Shown: positions 16,995 to 26,888 of the stretch, in pieces
Numbering within the stretch: the stretch's first letter is position 1
Layout: every line of letters starts with the position of its first letter
Notes under the pieces: generated by a model
The model's database searches: none
What the model saw: the letters and a program-made list of their open reading frames with translations, nothing else
What the model was told of the DNA's origin: nothing
Assembly: GCF_014643635.1 (NCBI RefSeq)
Contig: NZ_BMJV01000005.1
Span: forward strand, 124,274 to 188,273
Reading direction: 5' to 3'
From: Salipiger pallidus
GTDB lineage: Bacteria; Pseudomonadota; Alphaproteobacteria; Rhodobacterales; Rhodobacteraceae
DNA: 64,000 nucleotides
Program-made: the position numbers and the translations under genes

Positions 16995-18812
16995 ATGTGT
17001 GGAATTGTCGGTGTACTGGGTCGGCACGAAGCGGCCCCCATCCTTGTCGAGGCGCTCAAGCGCCTTGAATACCGCGGCTACGACAGCGCGGGCATTGCCA
17101 CCATCAACGCCGGCAAGCTTGATCGCCGCCGCGCCGTGGGCAAGCTGGTGAACCTCAGCGACCGGCTGGTGCACGAGCCGCTTGCCGGCAAGTCCGGGAT
17201 TGGTCACACCCGCTGGGCCACCCACGGCGAGCCCAACGAGAAGAATGCCCACCCGCACCGCAAGGGCGGCGTCGCCGTGGTGCACAATGGCATCATCGAG
17301 AACTTCCGCGAGCTGCGCACCGAGCTGGCCGCCGAGGGCATCACCGCCGAAACCGACACCGACACCGAGACCGTCGCGATGCTGGTCCACCACCTGCTGA
17401 GCACCGGCCTGTCGCCCGCCGACGCCGCTCGCGCTGCGCTTGGCAAGCTCGAGGGGGCCTTCGCACTGGCTTTCCTCTTCGATGGCGAAGAGGATCTGAT
17501 GATTGCCGCCCGCAAGGGCTCGCCGCTCGCCATTGGCCATGGGGACGGTCAGATGTACGTCGGCTCGGACGCCATTGCGCTTGCACCGCTCACCGACACG
17601 ATCACCTATCTCGAGGAAGGCGACTGGGCGGTCATCACCCGCGCCGGCGCGCAGATCTTCGATGAGGACAACCGCGAAACCGCGCGCGCGCCCCGCAAGA
17701 TCCGCATTGATGCGGCCCGCGTGGACAAGGGCGGCTACAAGCATTTCATGGCAAAGGAAATCGCCGAGCAGCCCACGGTCCTTGCGGATGCGCTGTCCGC
17801 CTACCTTGTTGGCGACACGATCAACATCGACCAACAGGCCATTGATTTCACGAAGATTGATCGTTTGACCATGGTGGCCTGCGGCACGGCCTACTATGCC
17901 TGCCTCACCGCGAAATACTGGTTCGAAAAGCTCGCTCGCCTGCCGGTCGAGGTCGATGTCGCCTCGGAATTTCGTTACCGCGAACCGCCGATCCTGCCGG
18001 GCACCGCATCGCTTTTCGTTAGCCAGTCCGGCGAGACCGCAGACACCCTTGCTGCTCTGCGATACTGCAAGGGCAAGGCGGACAGCATCCTGTCGGTCGT
18101 CAACGTGGAAACCTCATCCATCGCCCGCGAAAGTGACGTGGCACTGCCCATCCATGCGGGCATCGAGATCGGTGTCGCCTCCACCAAGGCCTTCACCTGC
18201 CAACTCAACGTGCTGCTTCTGCTCGCCATTCAGGCGGCCAGCCAGCGCGGTGAGATGACACCCGAGGACCGCTCTGCGCTGCTTAGCGACCTGCGCAGCC
18301 TGCCGGGCCTGTTCAACGCAGCGCTCCAGCGGGACGCCACCATCGAGGCGGCGGCGATCAAGATCTCGGAGGCCCGAGACGTGCTGTTCCTGGGCCGGGG
18401 CCTGATGTACCCCCTCGCCTATGAAGGCGCTCTCAAACTTAAGGAAATCAGCTATATACATGCCGAAGCTTATGCATCAGGAGAGCTGAAACACGGCCCC
18501 ATCGCATTGATCGACAAGACTGTTCCAGTGATCGTCATGGCGCCCCACGACGCGCTCTTCGACAAGACTGTCTCGAACATGCAGGAGGTCATGGCGCGCG
18601 GCGGCAAGGTCTGTCTTGTCACCAATGCGGCAGGTGCCGAAGTTGCAGGGGAAGGCACATGGCAGACGGTGATCATGCCCGATGTGGATGACCGGCTTGC
18701 ACCGTTGCTCTATGCAGTGCCCGCACAGCTGCTGGCCTACCACGCCGCCGTCGCCAAGGGCACGGACGTGGACCAACCGCGCAACCTCGCGAAATCCGTG
18801 ACGGTGGAATGA
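16995..18812 (+). CDS. glmS: Glutamine--fructose-6-phosphate aminotransferase (isomerizing)
   Basis: 605 residues. Makes glucosamine-6-phosphate from fructose-6-phosphate and glutamine, the entry step of the hexosamine pathway. The N-terminal Ntn glutaminase domain has catalytic Cys2 after Met (MCGIVGVLG), with YRGYDSAG and HTRWATHG. Two SIS domains follow (SQSGETADTLAAL; LGRGLMYPLAYEGALKLKE), and the C-terminus ends in QPRNLAKSVTVE. Length and motifs are standard. Its stop overlaps the start of the next gene by four bases. Confidence 0.97.
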   Translation: MCGIVGVLGRHEAAPILVEALKRLEYRGYDSAGIATINAGKLDRRRAVGKLVNLSDRLVHEPLAGKSGIGHTRWATHGEPNEKNAHPHRKGGVAVVHNGIIENFRELRTELAAEGITAETDTDTETVAMLVHHLLSTGLSPADAARAALGKLEGAFALAFLFDGEEDLMIAARKGSPLAIGHGDGQMYVGSDAIALAPLTDTITYLEEGDWAVITRAGAQIFDEDNRETARAPRKIRIDAARVDKGGYKHFMAKEIAEQPTVLADALSAYLVGDTINIDQQAIDFTKIDRLTMVACGTAYYACLTAKYWFEKLARLPVEVDVASEFRYREPPILPGTASLFVSQSGETADTLAALRYCKGKADSILSVVNVETSSIARESDVALPIHAGIEIGVASTKAFTCQLNVLLLLAIQAASQRGEMTPEDRSALLSDLRSLPGLFNAALQRDATIEAAAIKISEARDVLFLGRGLMYPLAYEGALKLKEISYIHAEAYASGELKHGPIALIDKTVPVIVMAPHDALFDKTVSNMQEVMARGGKVCLVTNAAGAEVAGEGTWQTVIMPDVDDRLAPLLYAVPAQLLAYHAAVAKGTDVDQPRNLAKSVTVE

Positions 18813-19486
18813 GCCCCGAAGACGCGCTGGCGCAGATCGAGGCGCAGGCCGACCCCGGCCGCGCCGAGGGGATGGCGGAGTACCACAAGGTGCCCCGCCG
18901 CTACATCGGCACCCCCAATTCGGTGCTGAACGATCTTGCACAGGACTGGCGGCGAACGCTGTCCCTGCCCGAACGACAGGCCCTAGCAGACGCCCTGTGG
19001 GCCACGGACATCTTTGAGGCCCGCGTGGTCGCCGCCAAGCTGCTCACGCAGGCCCGCATCCGCGATGATGGGCCGGTCTGGGACTTGCTGCGCTCATGGG
19101 TGCCGGAGTTCGACAGCTGGGCCATCGCCGACCATGCCGCCTCGGCCATCGGGCGGCGGCTCGTGGCGGAGCCCGCGCGGCTTGAGACGGTCGAGGGCTG
19201 GGTGACGTCGGACCACATGTGGACCCGGCGCGCGGCACTGGTGGCGACGCTGCCATGGGCCAAGTTGCCTCACCCGTCCGATGCCGATTTTGCCACCCGC
19301 GACCGCATCCTCGGTTGGGCGGCAGAGCTTGCCCCGGACCGGGACCGGTTCATTCAGAAGGCCGTTTCTTGGTGGCTGCGCGATCTTGGAAAGCATGACG
19401 CGCCCCGCGCCATGGCCTTCCTTGACCAGCATGGCACCAAGCTGACCCCGGCTGCGCGCAAGGACGCGTCACGCCTGCTGCGCTAA
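18809..19486 (+). CDS. DNA alkylation repair (AlkD-like HEAT-repeat) protein
   Basis: 225 residues, nearly all alpha-helical, with the HEAT-like pattern of AlkC/AlkD glycosylases (ARVVAAKLLTQ; WAIADHAASAIGRRL; MWTRRAALVATLPWAK; FIQKAVSWWLRDLGKHD). AlkD removes bulky or cationic alkylated purines without flipping the base. The conserved Trp/Asp/Arg surface (for example WAIAD, WTRRAA, KAVSWWLRDLG) is present. The ATG overlaps the glmS stop, so it is co-translated with cell-wall precursor genes, an operon without an obvious functional link. Confidence 0.85.
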   Translation: MSPEDALAQIEAQADPGRAEGMAEYHKVPRRYIGTPNSVLNDLAQDWRRTLSLPERQALADALWATDIFEARVVAAKLLTQARIRDDGPVWDLLRSWVPEFDSWAIADHAASAIGRRLVAEPARLETVEGWVTSDHMWTRRAALVATLPWAKLPHPSDADFATRDRILGWAAELAPDRDRFIQKAVSWWLRDLGKHDAPRAMAFLDQHGTKLTPAARKDASRLLR

Positions 19487-19542
19487 CGCAGCTGGAACCG
19501 TCGCGCCGCCGGTTCTCGCCCTGCATGTAGGTGACGCGGCGG

Positions 19543-20673
19543 CTAGTCGGAGAGCCCGAGCCGCGCCCGCAAGACGTTGACACCCCAGCCCACCTCGTCA
19601 CGCAGCGGGCCGTTACGCGGCGCGTCACGCAACGTGGTCAGCAGCTCGGGCGCGGGGCGGCCCTTGCGCGACCAGACCAGCCGGGACAGCAGCGCCGTGC
19701 CCTCATGCGGCAGACGGTCCGGGATTGATTGCCCCGATAGCGTCGCCCAGACCCCGGCCCAGCAACGCGCCACGGTCCATGGGTTGTAGCCGCCCCCGCC
19801 TGATACGATGAGCCTCGGCGCCAATGCGGCCAGCTTTGCGACCGCCCGGAAATGGCTGTTGTTTGACAAGGCAAGGCGTGACAGCGGATCCTCGGTCAGA
19901 GCGTCCGAGCCGCATTGCAGGAACACCGCATCTGGGGCGAAGTCCGACGTGGCTGGCAGGATCAGCTTGTCCAGAACATGGGCGAACTCGGTGTCATTGA
20001 ACTCGCGTGGCACCGGCACGTTGATGGCTGATCCCCCCGCATCGTCGCCAAGCGCCCCGGTGAAGGGCCAGCGACGGTCCTCGTGCACCGAAATCGTGCG
20101 AACTGCGTCCGATCCGGTAAAGGCGATCTCGACCCCGTCGCCGTGATGCGCATCGATATCCACGTAGACCACGCGGCGCGCGCCGAGGCGCAGCAGGTGC
20201 TGGATGGTGATCACCGGCTCGTTGAGGAAACAAAAGCCCGAGGCGGCATCCGCCAGCGCGTGATGGGTCCCGCCACCGGGATTGTAAACGGCCCGCGCGG
20301 CGCCGGACATGACCAGTTCGGCCGCCAGAAGCCCGCCCCCGACCGCGGTGGCGGGGCGACGGAACATCTCCGGAAAGAGCGGGTTCGAAAGGGTGCCTAG
20401 ACCATGGCGCTCGCGCACCTCTTGCGTGACGGCACCGCCCCGCTCTGCCGCTTCCAGAGCAGCGATGTAGGCGGGGGTGTGGAAGCTGGTGAGCGCCGCC
20501 GGTTTCGCCCGTGGGCTTTGTCGGTAAACCCGCTCCGGCAGGTGGCCAAGGGCGCGGGAAAGGTCGATCGCGGCGGGCACCCGCTCAATCGAGAGCGGGT
20601 GACGGGCGCCGTAGATCGAGCCACGGTAGACCTCGGAGCCGATGAAAAGCGCTGGGGGCGGTGATGCGTCCAT
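19543..20673 (-). CDS. Histone deacetylase-family amidohydrolase (AcuC/polyamine deacetylase-like)
   Basis: 376 residues of the zinc-dependent arginase/deacetylase fold. Key motifs are NPGGGTHHALADAASGFC (the active-site His pair), YVDIDAHHGDG (zinc Asp and His) and QCGSDALTEDPL (second zinc Asp region). Bacterial members deacetylate acetylpolyamines or are linked to acetoin metabolism. A polyamine pathway occurs in the window at 46-48 kb but is not adjacent, so the substrate is open. Monocistronic and convergent with the alkD-like gene. Confidence 0.87.
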   Translation of the reverse strand: MDASPPPALFIGSEVYRGSIYGARHPLSIERVPAAIDLSRALGHLPERVYRQSPRAKPAALTSFHTPAYIAALEAAERGGAVTQEVRERHGLGTLSNPLFPEMFRRPATAVGGGLLAAELVMSGAARAVYNPGGGTHHALADAASGFCFLNEPVITIQHLLRLGARRVVYVDIDAHHGDGVEIAFTGSDAVRTISVHEDRRWPFTGALGDDAGGSAINVPVPREFNDTEFAHVLDKLILPATSDFAPDAVFLQCGSDALTEDPLSRLALSNNSHFRAVAKLAALAPRLIVSGGGGYNPWTVARCWAGVWATLSGQSIPDRLPHEGTALLSRLVWSRKGRPAPELLTTLRDAPRNGPLRDEVGWGVNVLRARLGLSD

Positions 20674-20763
20674 TCCACCGATCTAGAGCGCAGCCTGGCC
20701 GGTGGAAAGGTGCCATGTCGCGGGCCCTTGGCATTCTTCCCAGAGTTCCGCTATCTCACTCGC

Positions 20764-21843
20764 ATGACTGGCCTTTCCCCGACCCTCCGCATGATCCTCC
20801 TGACCGCCTTGCTGCTGGCTTTCGGTGGCTTCGGCGGGCTCATGGCGCAGATCGCCCATGTTCCCATGCCCTTCATGCTGGGCAGCCTTGCCAGCGCAGC
20901 CATCGCCACGGCGCTGTTTCAGCATGGCGGGCTGAGTGGCTATCGCTTCCCTATGAAATTCCGCACCGGGTTCATCGGCCTGATCGGGGTGATGATCGGC
21001 ACGCAGGTGCAGCCGCATCTCTTCGATGAGGCAGCCGGCCTCGCGCTGTCGATCGGCGCGCTGGCACTCTTCGTGGTGCTGGCCCACGGAGGCAATTTCG
21101 TGATCTTCCGAAAGATCGGAGGTTACAACCCGCCCACCGCCTTCTTTGCAGGGGCACCCGGTGGGCTGATGGAAAGCCTCGTGATGGGTGAAAAGGCAGG
21201 CGCCGATCTGCACTTGCTCACCGCACAGCAGTTCCTGAGGATCATCCTCGTGATCTCGGTCATGCCCACGGCCTTGTCGCTGTGGCTGGGCCACCCGGTG
21301 GGCAGCGCAGCCGGGGCGAGCCTTGGACCGCAAGGCCCGGTGCCGCTCTTTGCGCTGCTGATGATCGTGCTGGCGGCGGCGGGCGGGCTTGGCCTTGCGA
21401 AGCTGGTCCACCTGCCGGCGGGACAGATCACAGGGCCGCTGCTACTCAGTGCCGCGCTGACCCTGAGCGGGCTGGTGGACCTGCACCTGCCGTTCTGGCT
21501 CATCGCCGTGGCGCAGGTGGTGGTGGGCGTGTCGCTGGGCGTGCGGTTCGCGGGGATGAGCGCCCGGATGCTCGGCCGGTCGATCTGGCTCAGCGCGCTC
21601 TCGGTGGGCTGGATGCTGCTGCTGGGCGCGGGCTTCGCGGTGGCCCTTATGCAAGTGACTGGGCTCGATTTCCTCGTGCTGATGATCTCCTATTCGCCGG
21701 GCGGCGTGACCGAGATGTCTATCATCGCACTCAGCCTCGCGGCCAACCCGGCGCTGGTCAGCCTGCACCACGTGGTGCGGATCCTCTTCACCGTGAGCCT
21801 GATGGGCCTCGCGGAACGGCTGCTTCCCGTCCGCAAGGCCTAA
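20764..21843 (+). CDS. AbrB-family integral membrane protein
   Basis: 359 residues from ATG 20764 (an upstream in-frame ATG at 20710 gives an unconserved extension). Two similar halves, each with about five hydrophobic segments, and the repeated family pattern PFMLGSLASAA ... GAPGGLMESLVMGE in half one and YSPGGVTEMSIIALSL in half two. Older annotations call the family putative ammonia monooxygenase, but it is a transporter-like membrane protein with no shown oxygenase activity. The ligand is unknown. It faces the ABC-F gene and ends at a palindromic element. Confidence 0.8.
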   Translation: MTGLSPTLRMILLTALLLAFGGFGGLMAQIAHVPMPFMLGSLASAAIATALFQHGGLSGYRFPMKFRTGFIGLIGVMIGTQVQPHLFDEAAGLALSIGALALFVVLAHGGNFVIFRKIGGYNPPTAFFAGAPGGLMESLVMGEKAGADLHLLTAQQFLRIILVISVMPTALSLWLGHPVGSAAGASLGPQGPVPLFALLMIVLAAAGGLGLAKLVHLPAGQITGPLLLSAALTLSGLVDLHLPFWLIAVAQVVVGVSLGVRFAGMSARMLGRSIWLSALSVGWMLLLGAGFAVALMQVTGLDFLVLMISYSPGGVTEMSIIALSLAANPALVSLHHVVRILFTVSLMGLAERLLPVRKA

Positions 21844-21850
21844 GCCGGGC

Positions 21851-21878
21851 GCCAAATTCCTTTGCCAAGGAATTTGGC
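21851..21878. repeat. Perfect 12-bp palindromic hairpin between convergent genes
   Basis: GCCAAATTCCTT (21851-21862), loop TGCC, AAGGAATTTGGC (21867-21878), bounded outside by GC-rich bases. The inner AAATTCCT/AGGAATTT is shared with the second hairpin at 5724-5748. There is no T-tract. It may act as a bidirectional transcription end or be a member of a dispersed palindromic repeat family. Confidence 0.8.
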
Positions 21879-21902
21879 CCGGGCCGACCCGAAGCGCGCG
21901 GA

Positions 21903-23732
21903 TCAGCCCGCCGCTTCGGCCTTTTCCTCAAGGGCAAGCCACTCCTCTTCCGACCTGCCAAGCTTTTCCTGCCGTTCGGTCAGCATCTCGGTGGCCTTCT
22001 TGAACTTTACCGGCTCGCGGGTGAACAGCTCCGGATCTGCCAAAAGCTGCTCGAGCTTGGCGATTTCGCCCTCGAGCCGTTCAAGCTCGGCGGGAAGTTC
22101 CTCAAGCCGGTGTTTTTCGGTAAAGCTGAGACCCGGAGCCTTGGGTGCGGGTTTCGCCTTTTCCGCAGGCTTCGGCTCCCGGCTGTCCTTGCCGGGCTTG
22201 GCGGCCTTTTCCTCGCGCTCGGCCTCGCGGCGTTGCGACTGGTAGTCAGACCAGCCGCCCGCGTAGACCACGGCGCGCCCATCGCCTTCCATGGCAATCG
22301 TCGTGTTCACCGTCCGGTCGAGGAAATCGCGGTCGTGGCTGACGATCAGCACTGTGCCGTCGTATTCGCCCAGCAGATCCTGCAGCAGGTCCAGCGTTTC
22401 CACATCAAGATCGTTTGTCGGCTCGTCGAGCACCAGCAGGTTGCTTTCCTTGGCCATCAGCTTGGCCAACAGCAGCCGCGCCTTTTCCCCGCCGGAGAGC
22501 GAGCCGACCTTGGCCCGCACCCGCCGTTCGTCGAACAGGAACTCCTTGAGATAGCCGACCACATGCTTCGGCTCGCCGCGCACCATCACCTGATCGGCCT
22601 TGCCCGACACGCGCATGTCCGCGTCCCCGGTGAGGCTTTCCCAAAGGCTCATTTCGGGGTCGAGCGCCGCGCGCCCCTGATCGAACACCGCCGGCACGAG
22701 ATTGGTGCCAAGCTTCACGCTGCCCTCGTCGGGGGCGATCTCGCCCATGAGCATGCGGATCAGCGTCGTCTTGCCGGTGCCGTTCGGCCCGACAAAGGCC
22801 ACCCGGTCGCCGCGCTGAACGGTCAGGGAAAAGCCCTTCACGATGGTTTTCTCGCCGAACACCTTGGTGAGGCCGTCGGCCTCGATCACCTTCTTGCCCG
22901 AAACCGGGGCCGAGGTCAGTTCCATCGCGGCAGTGCCTTGGCGGCGGATCATCCCCGCCCGTTCCTGACGCAGCGCCTTCAGCGCCCGGACCCGGCCCTG
23001 GTTGCGGGTGCGGCGGGCGCTGATGCCCTCAACCGCCCACTTGGCCTCGGCCTTGATCTTGCGGTCAAGCTTGTGGCGGGCCTCGTCTTCTTCGTCCCAG
23101 ACCTTGTCGCGCCAGTCCTCGAAGGCGGCAAAGCCCTGCTCTTGCCGGCGCACTGCGCCGCGGTCGATCCAGAGCGTCGCGCGGGTCAGCTCTTCGAGGA
23201 ACTTGCGGTCGTGGCTGATCAGCACGAATGCCTTGCGGGTGGATTTCAGTTCGGTTTCGAGCCAGCGGATGGCCGAGATATCAAGGTGGTTGGTCGGCTC
23301 GTCCAGCAGCATCACGTCAGGATCCTGGGCCATGAGCCGCGCCAGCGCAGCGCGCCGCCGTTCCCCACCCGAGGCGGTGGCGACCTTGCGGTCCGGGTCG
23401 AAGCCAAGGCCTTCGCCGGCACGCTCCACGAGGTACATCTCGGCCGGGCCAAGCCCCTCGGCGGCATAGTCGCCAAGCGTGTCGAAGCCCGAAAGGTCCG
23501 GCTCCTGCTCCATGTAGCCGACTGAGCCACCGGTCACCACGACGCGGGTGCCGGTGTCGGGCTCCACGAGCCCTGCCATGACCTTCATCAGGGTGGATTT
23601 GCCCGACCCGTTGCGCCCCACCAATGCGACACGGTCGCCGGGCTGGACGTTGAGCGAAAGGTCGGAGAAGACGGGCTCGCCCCCGAAGGTCAGCGAGATG
23701 TCTGAAAGCTGGAGAAGAGGTGCCTGTGCCAT
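21903..23732 (-). CDS. uup: ABC-F family ATPase, Uup-like
   Basis: 609 residues from ATG 23732. Two ABC ATPase domains in one chain without membrane segments: first Walker [10 protein letters not shown] with its own [10 protein letters not shown], second Walker [10 protein letters not shown] with [12 protein letters not shown] linker of the ABC-F type lies between them. The C-terminal 80 residues form a charged coiled coil ([20 protein letters not shown]), typical of Uup. ABC-F proteins act on the ribosome; Uup is also tied to DNA transactions through its C-terminal domain. Monocistronic. Confidence 0.9.
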   Translation of the reverse strand: MAQAPLLQLSDISLTFGGEPVFSDLSLNVQPGDRVALVGRNGSGKSTLMKVMAGLVEPDTGTRVVVTGGSVGYMEQEPDLSGFDTLGDYAAEGLGPAEMYLVERAGEGLGFDPDRKVATASGGERRRAALARLMAQDPDVMLLDEPTNHLDISAIRWLETELKSTRKAFVLISHDRKFLEELTRATLWIDRGAVRRQEQGFAAFEDWRDKVWDEEDEARHKLDRKIKAEAKWAVEGISARRTRNQGRVRALKALRQERAGMIRRQGTAAMELTSAPVSGKKVIEADGLTKVFGEKTIVKGFSLTVQRGDRVAFVGPNGTGKTTLIRMLMGEIAPDEGSVKLGTNLVPAVFDQGRAALDPEMSLWESLTGDADMRVSGKADQVMVRGEPKHVVGYLKEFLFDERRVRAKVGSLSGGEKARLLLAKLMAKESNLLVLDEPTNDLDVETLDLLQDLLGEYDGTVLIVSHDRDFLDRTVNTTIAMEGDGRAVVYAGGWSDYQSQRREAEREEKAAKPGKDSREPKPAEKAKPAPKAPGLSFTEKHRLEELPAELERLEGEIAKLEQLLADPELFTREPVKFKKATEMLTERQEKLGRSEEEWLALEEKAEAAG

Positions 23733-23883
23733 GGGATCTGCGCTATGGCGGGACAGGCGCGGCGTCAAGAGGTGGCGCGCTGCGGAGCGTCATGAGGGCG
23801 CGCTGTTTACCGTATCAGAGGCTGCGCTTTGCCGTGCCCCATGAGCGCGCCAAATGGCGCTGCCCCGCGTCCCCACGTTCGCG

Positions 23884-24990
23884 TCAGCGAGACACCCGTG
23901 CGATCTGGCCGCCGCTGACCGGCGCTGCAACGCCCGTCGTGCCGGGGGCCGAGGTCGGCATCCTGCGCGCCACCCGCACCGCGAGATAGGCAAAGGCCTG
24001 TGCCTCGAGCATGTCACCATCAAGACCGACCGCCTCGACCGGCTCCACGGGGATGTCGAGCCCGGCGGCCATCATCTTCATCATCACCGGGTTGTGGCGC
24101 CCGCCGCCGCCCACGAGGATGCGTTCGGGCGGACATGGGCAATGCTCGATCCCCAGCATCACGGCGGTGGCGGACATGGCGGTCATGGTGGCGGCTGCAT
24201 CCGCGTCCTCCAGCTCGCGCACGAGGTCGAGCATCAGGGAAAAATCATCCCTGTCCAGGGACTTCGGCGGCATCTTGCGGAAATAGCTTTCGTCGAGGAA
24301 GAGCTCGAGCGCCCCATCCGCCACCTCGCCCTTTGCCGCCAGTCCGCCGTCGCGGTCGCAGTCCCAGCCCAGCCGTTCGGCCACAAGATCATTGATCGGC
24401 GCATTGGCAGGCCCGGTATCAAAGGCCAGAAGCGCTCCGTCCTCTTCAGGCGAGGCAAAGCGCGGGTCAATCCAGGTGAGGTTACCCACCCCGCCGAGGT
24501 TCAGGAAAGCCAGCGGTTTCGTGGCGCCCATCCATTTCGCGCAGGCGAAGTGGAAGAACGGCGCCAGCGGCGCGCCCTGCCCGCCAAGCGCCACGTCGGC
24601 AGAGCGAAAATCCCACACCACGTTGCGCGCCAGCGCCTCGGCCAGCACGCCGCCGTCACCGATCTGGTGCGTGCCGCGCCCCTGAGGCTCATGCGCCAGC
24701 GTCTGGCCATGAAACCCCACAAGCTCGGCTTGCGGGAACTGCGCCAGAAGCTCTGCGTGAGCATCCTGCACCACGCATGCCGCCTCTTCGAGGCCATCCC
24801 CGGGCCAGCGCCCCAGAACCCCGCGCAGCACCTTGCGCTCCGCGTCCGTGTAGGCGCGGTAACCACTGTCACCGAATTCGAGAATGTCGCGCCCATCGGT
24901 GCGGATCAGCGCCGCGTCCACCCCGTCGAGGGATGTCCCCGACATCGCACCCAAGGCCCAGATCGGCCCTTCGTTCAACTTGCCCTTCAC
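23884..24990 (-). CDS. anmK: Anhydro-N-acetylmuramic acid kinase
   Basis: 368 residues from GTG 24990. Phosphorylates and opens 1,6-anhydroMurNAc to MurNAc-6-phosphate in cell-wall recycling. The phosphate-binding loop [16 protein letters not shown] is at the N-terminus, [12 protein letters not shown] and [12 protein letters not shown] in the middle, and [12 protein letters not shown] near the C-terminus. An ATG at 25044 is in frame but would overlap the divergent tyrS start and add an unconserved 18-residue leader; the GTG gives the family's normal length. The promoters of anmK and tyrS must then overlap the neighbouring gene starts. Confidence 0.9.
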   Translation of the reverse strand: MKGKLNEGPIWALGAMSGTSLDGVDAALIRTDGRDILEFGDSGYRAYTDAERKVLRGVLGRWPGDGLEEAACVVQDAHAELLAQFPQAELVGFHGQTLAHEPQGRGTHQIGDGGVLAEALARNVVWDFRSADVALGGQGAPLAPFFHFACAKWMGATKPLAFLNLGGVGNLTWIDPRFASPEEDGALLAFDTGPANAPINDLVAERLGWDCDRDGGLAAKGEVADGALELFLDESYFRKMPPKSLDRDDFSLMLDLVRELEDADAAATMTAMSATAVMLGIEHCPCPPERILVGGGGRHNPVMMKMMAAGLDIPVEPVEAVGLDGDMLEAQAFAYLAVRVARRMPTSAPGTTGVAAPVSGGQIARVSR

Positions 24991-25042
24991 CTCTGCCCGC
25001 CCCAGCCTTATAGGAACCGGCAGACCATACGAGGGAAGCCAC

Positions 25043-26296
25043 ATGACTTACCATCCCAAATCGGACTTTCTGCGCATCATGATCGAGCGCGGCTATCTTG
25101 CCGATTGCACCGATTACCAGGGCCTTGATGATGCCCTGACGAACGGGGTGGTGACCGCGTATATCGGATATGACGCGACGGCGAAATCGCTGCACGTGGG
25201 GCACCTGCTCAACATCATGATGCTGCGCTGGCTGCAAAAGACCGGCCACAAGCCGATCACCCTGATGGGCGGCGGCACCACCAAGGTGGGCGATCCCTCC
25301 TTCCGATCCGACGAACGCCCCCTGCTGGGGCCGGAGCAGATCGACGCCAACATCGAGGGCATGAAACAGGTCTTCGCCAAGTACCTCGACTACGGGGACG
25401 GTGCGAGCGATGCCATGATGCTCAACAACGCCGAATGGCTCGACGGGCTGAACTACCTCGAGTTCCTGCGAGACATCGGGCGGCATTTCTCGGTGAACCG
25501 GATGCTGTCCTTCGAGAGCGTGAAATCGCGCCTCGACCGCGAACAATCGCTGTCGTTCCTCGAATTCAACTACATGATCCTGCAGGCCTATGACTTCCTC
25601 GAGCTGAACCGCCGCTACGGCTGCGTTCTGCAGATGGGCGGCTCGGACCAGTGGGGCAACATCGTCAACGGCATCGACCTCACGCGCCGGGTGATCGACC
25701 AACAGATCTTCGGCCTCACCTCGCCGCTTCTGACGACCTCGGACGGGCGCAAGATGGGCAAATCCCAAGGCGGTGCCATGTGGCTCAACGCCGACATGCT
25801 GAGCCCGTACGAGTTCTGGCAATTCTGGCGCAACACCACAGACGCGGACGTGGGCCGCTTCCTCAAGCTCTACACCGAGCTTCCGGTCGAGGAATGCGAG
25901 CGCCTTGGCGCGCTTGGCGGGGCCGAGATCAACGAGGGCAAGATCATCCTCGCGAACGAAGTCACGACCCTATGCCACGGTGCAGACGCGGCCGCCGCCG
26001 CCGAAGCCACCGCCCGCGAAGTCTTTGAGAAGGGCGGCGTCGGTGACGATCTCCCTACACTGGAGCTGACCGCTGAGGAGCTCGCCGAAGGCGTTTCCAT
26101 CGTGCAGGTCATCGTACGGGCGGGCCTTGCCAAGTCAGGCAAGGAAGCCAAGCGCCTGATCTCCGAGAACGGTGCACGCATGGACGACGCCCCGCTGACT
26201 GACGCGGGGCTGATGCTGGACGCGGGTACGCTCTCTGCACCGATCAAGCTGTCGGCAGGCAAGAAACGCCACGCGCTGGTCCGCCTCGCTGAGTGA
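25043..26296 (+). CDS. tyrS: Tyrosyl-tRNA synthetase
   Basis: 417 residues. Charges tRNA-Tyr. The class I signatures are HVGH (HIGH-type) early and KMGKS (KMSKS-type) after TTSDGR. The tyrosine pocket is [10 protein letters not shown] and GGSDQWGNI. The C-terminal S4-like RNA-binding domain starts near [20 protein letters not shown]. The ATG 25043 follows GAGGGAAG. It is divergent from anmK and ends at a 13-bp GC-rich hairpin. Confidence 0.96.
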   Translation: MTYHPKSDFLRIMIERGYLADCTDYQGLDDALTNGVVTAYIGYDATAKSLHVGHLLNIMMLRWLQKTGHKPITLMGGGTTKVGDPSFRSDERPLLGPEQIDANIEGMKQVFAKYLDYGDGASDAMMLNNAEWLDGLNYLEFLRDIGRHFSVNRMLSFESVKSRLDREQSLSFLEFNYMILQAYDFLELNRRYGCVLQMGGSDQWGNIVNGIDLTRRVIDQQIFGLTSPLLTTSDGRKMGKSQGGAMWLNADMLSPYEFWQFWRNTTDADVGRFLKLYTELPVEECERLGALGGAEINEGKIILANEVTTLCHGADAAAAAEATAREVFEKGGVGDDLPTLELTAEELAEGVSIVQVIVRAGLAKSGKEAKRLISENGARMDDAPLTDAGLMLDAGTLSAPIKLSAGKKRHALVRLAE

Positions 26297-26304
26297 TCAG
26301 TGAC

Positions 26305-26336
26305 CTCACGCCGGGCCCTGACAGGCCCGGCGTGAG
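26305..26336 (+). terminator. GC-rich 13-bp hairpin after tyrS
   Basis: CTCACGCCGGGCC (26305-26317), loop CTGACA, GGCCCGGCGTGAG (26324-26336); the stem is perfect. No T-run follows, so it would be a weak intrinsic terminator or an mRNA-end protecting hairpin. Confidence 0.65.
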
Positions 26337-26696
26337 AGGCCGTCACCATGGCCGCCGAAGACTTGCTGCACGTTTGGCCGCATCGGGGGCTGGTCCCGCG
26401 GGTTGAAGCTTGGTCGTATCTTCGTCCGCTCGCATGCTCCTATCCCGGCCAATCCACCCCTTCAGACACCGTCAGCCAGGTTGGACCTCAACCGGCGGCT
26501 AGCCCCACAGTATGCCGGAGCACCGCCATATGGAGCGGAAGCTGCTAGGCGTCTCCCCGGGCCACCGCCCGCGTGCCAGAGCCCAAGCGCCAGCTTTCCG
26601 CTTTGCGACGCATCTGCCCGGCGCTCTCCCGGGCGGTCCTGAGCATCCCCGACAGTCCCCGTCAGAACGCCCCGGGCGTCACCACCTGCCAGCGCC
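26337..26696. other. Intergenic region without recognised gene
   Basis: Between the tyrS hairpin and a possible small minus-strand gene. Frames are open on several strands because of base composition, but none has a ribosome site plus protein-like sequence. No repeat was noticed. Confidence 0.45.
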
Positions 26697-26849
26697 TCAG
26701 AAGATCACCTGCGCCAGCGCAACCAACGCGAAGGGCGCCGAAAGCGCCAGCGACAGCAAAAGTGCCGCCGCAGCTGTCGGTTTCGGACGAGGCGCCGTGA
26801 CGGCGACGGAGCGGGGCGCCTTCGGGCGCTGCGGGGAAAGCTGAACCAT
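26697..26849 (-). CDS. Possible small single-span membrane protein
   Basis: A 50-residue frame. The first half is basic and Pro-rich (MVQLSPQRPKAPRSVAVTAP), and the second half is one long hydrophobic helix (AAAALLLSLALSAPFALVAL) with a short tail AQVIF. The positive N-terminal side and hydrophobic C-terminal side fit a small tail-anchored inner-membrane protein. The ribosome site is weak. It is divergent from the acetyltransferase at 26889. Codon use fits the genome, but conservation cannot be judged from one sequence. Confidence 0.35.
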   Translation of the reverse strand: MVQLSPQRPKAPRSVAVTAPRPKPTAAAALLLSLALSAPFALVALAQVIF

Positions 26850-26888
26850 GCATCGGAGTTAATCACCGATTCACTTTCCAGGTCCTTA

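Noticed and set aside
19487-19542. Terminator between the alkD-like and deacetylase-like genes
   Set aside because: No convincing stem with T-run could be drawn in this short convergent gap.
21282-23525. A 747-codon open frame on the plus strand opposite the ABC-F gene
   Set aside because: It is antisense to a protein with full ABC motifs, its N-terminal part lies out of frame within the AbrB-like gene, and its product is Arg/Gly/His-rich without family resemblance.
24991-25044. anmK start at ATG 25044
   Set aside because: It would overlap the divergent tyrS start codon and add an 18-residue unconserved leader; GTG 24990 gives the normal family length.
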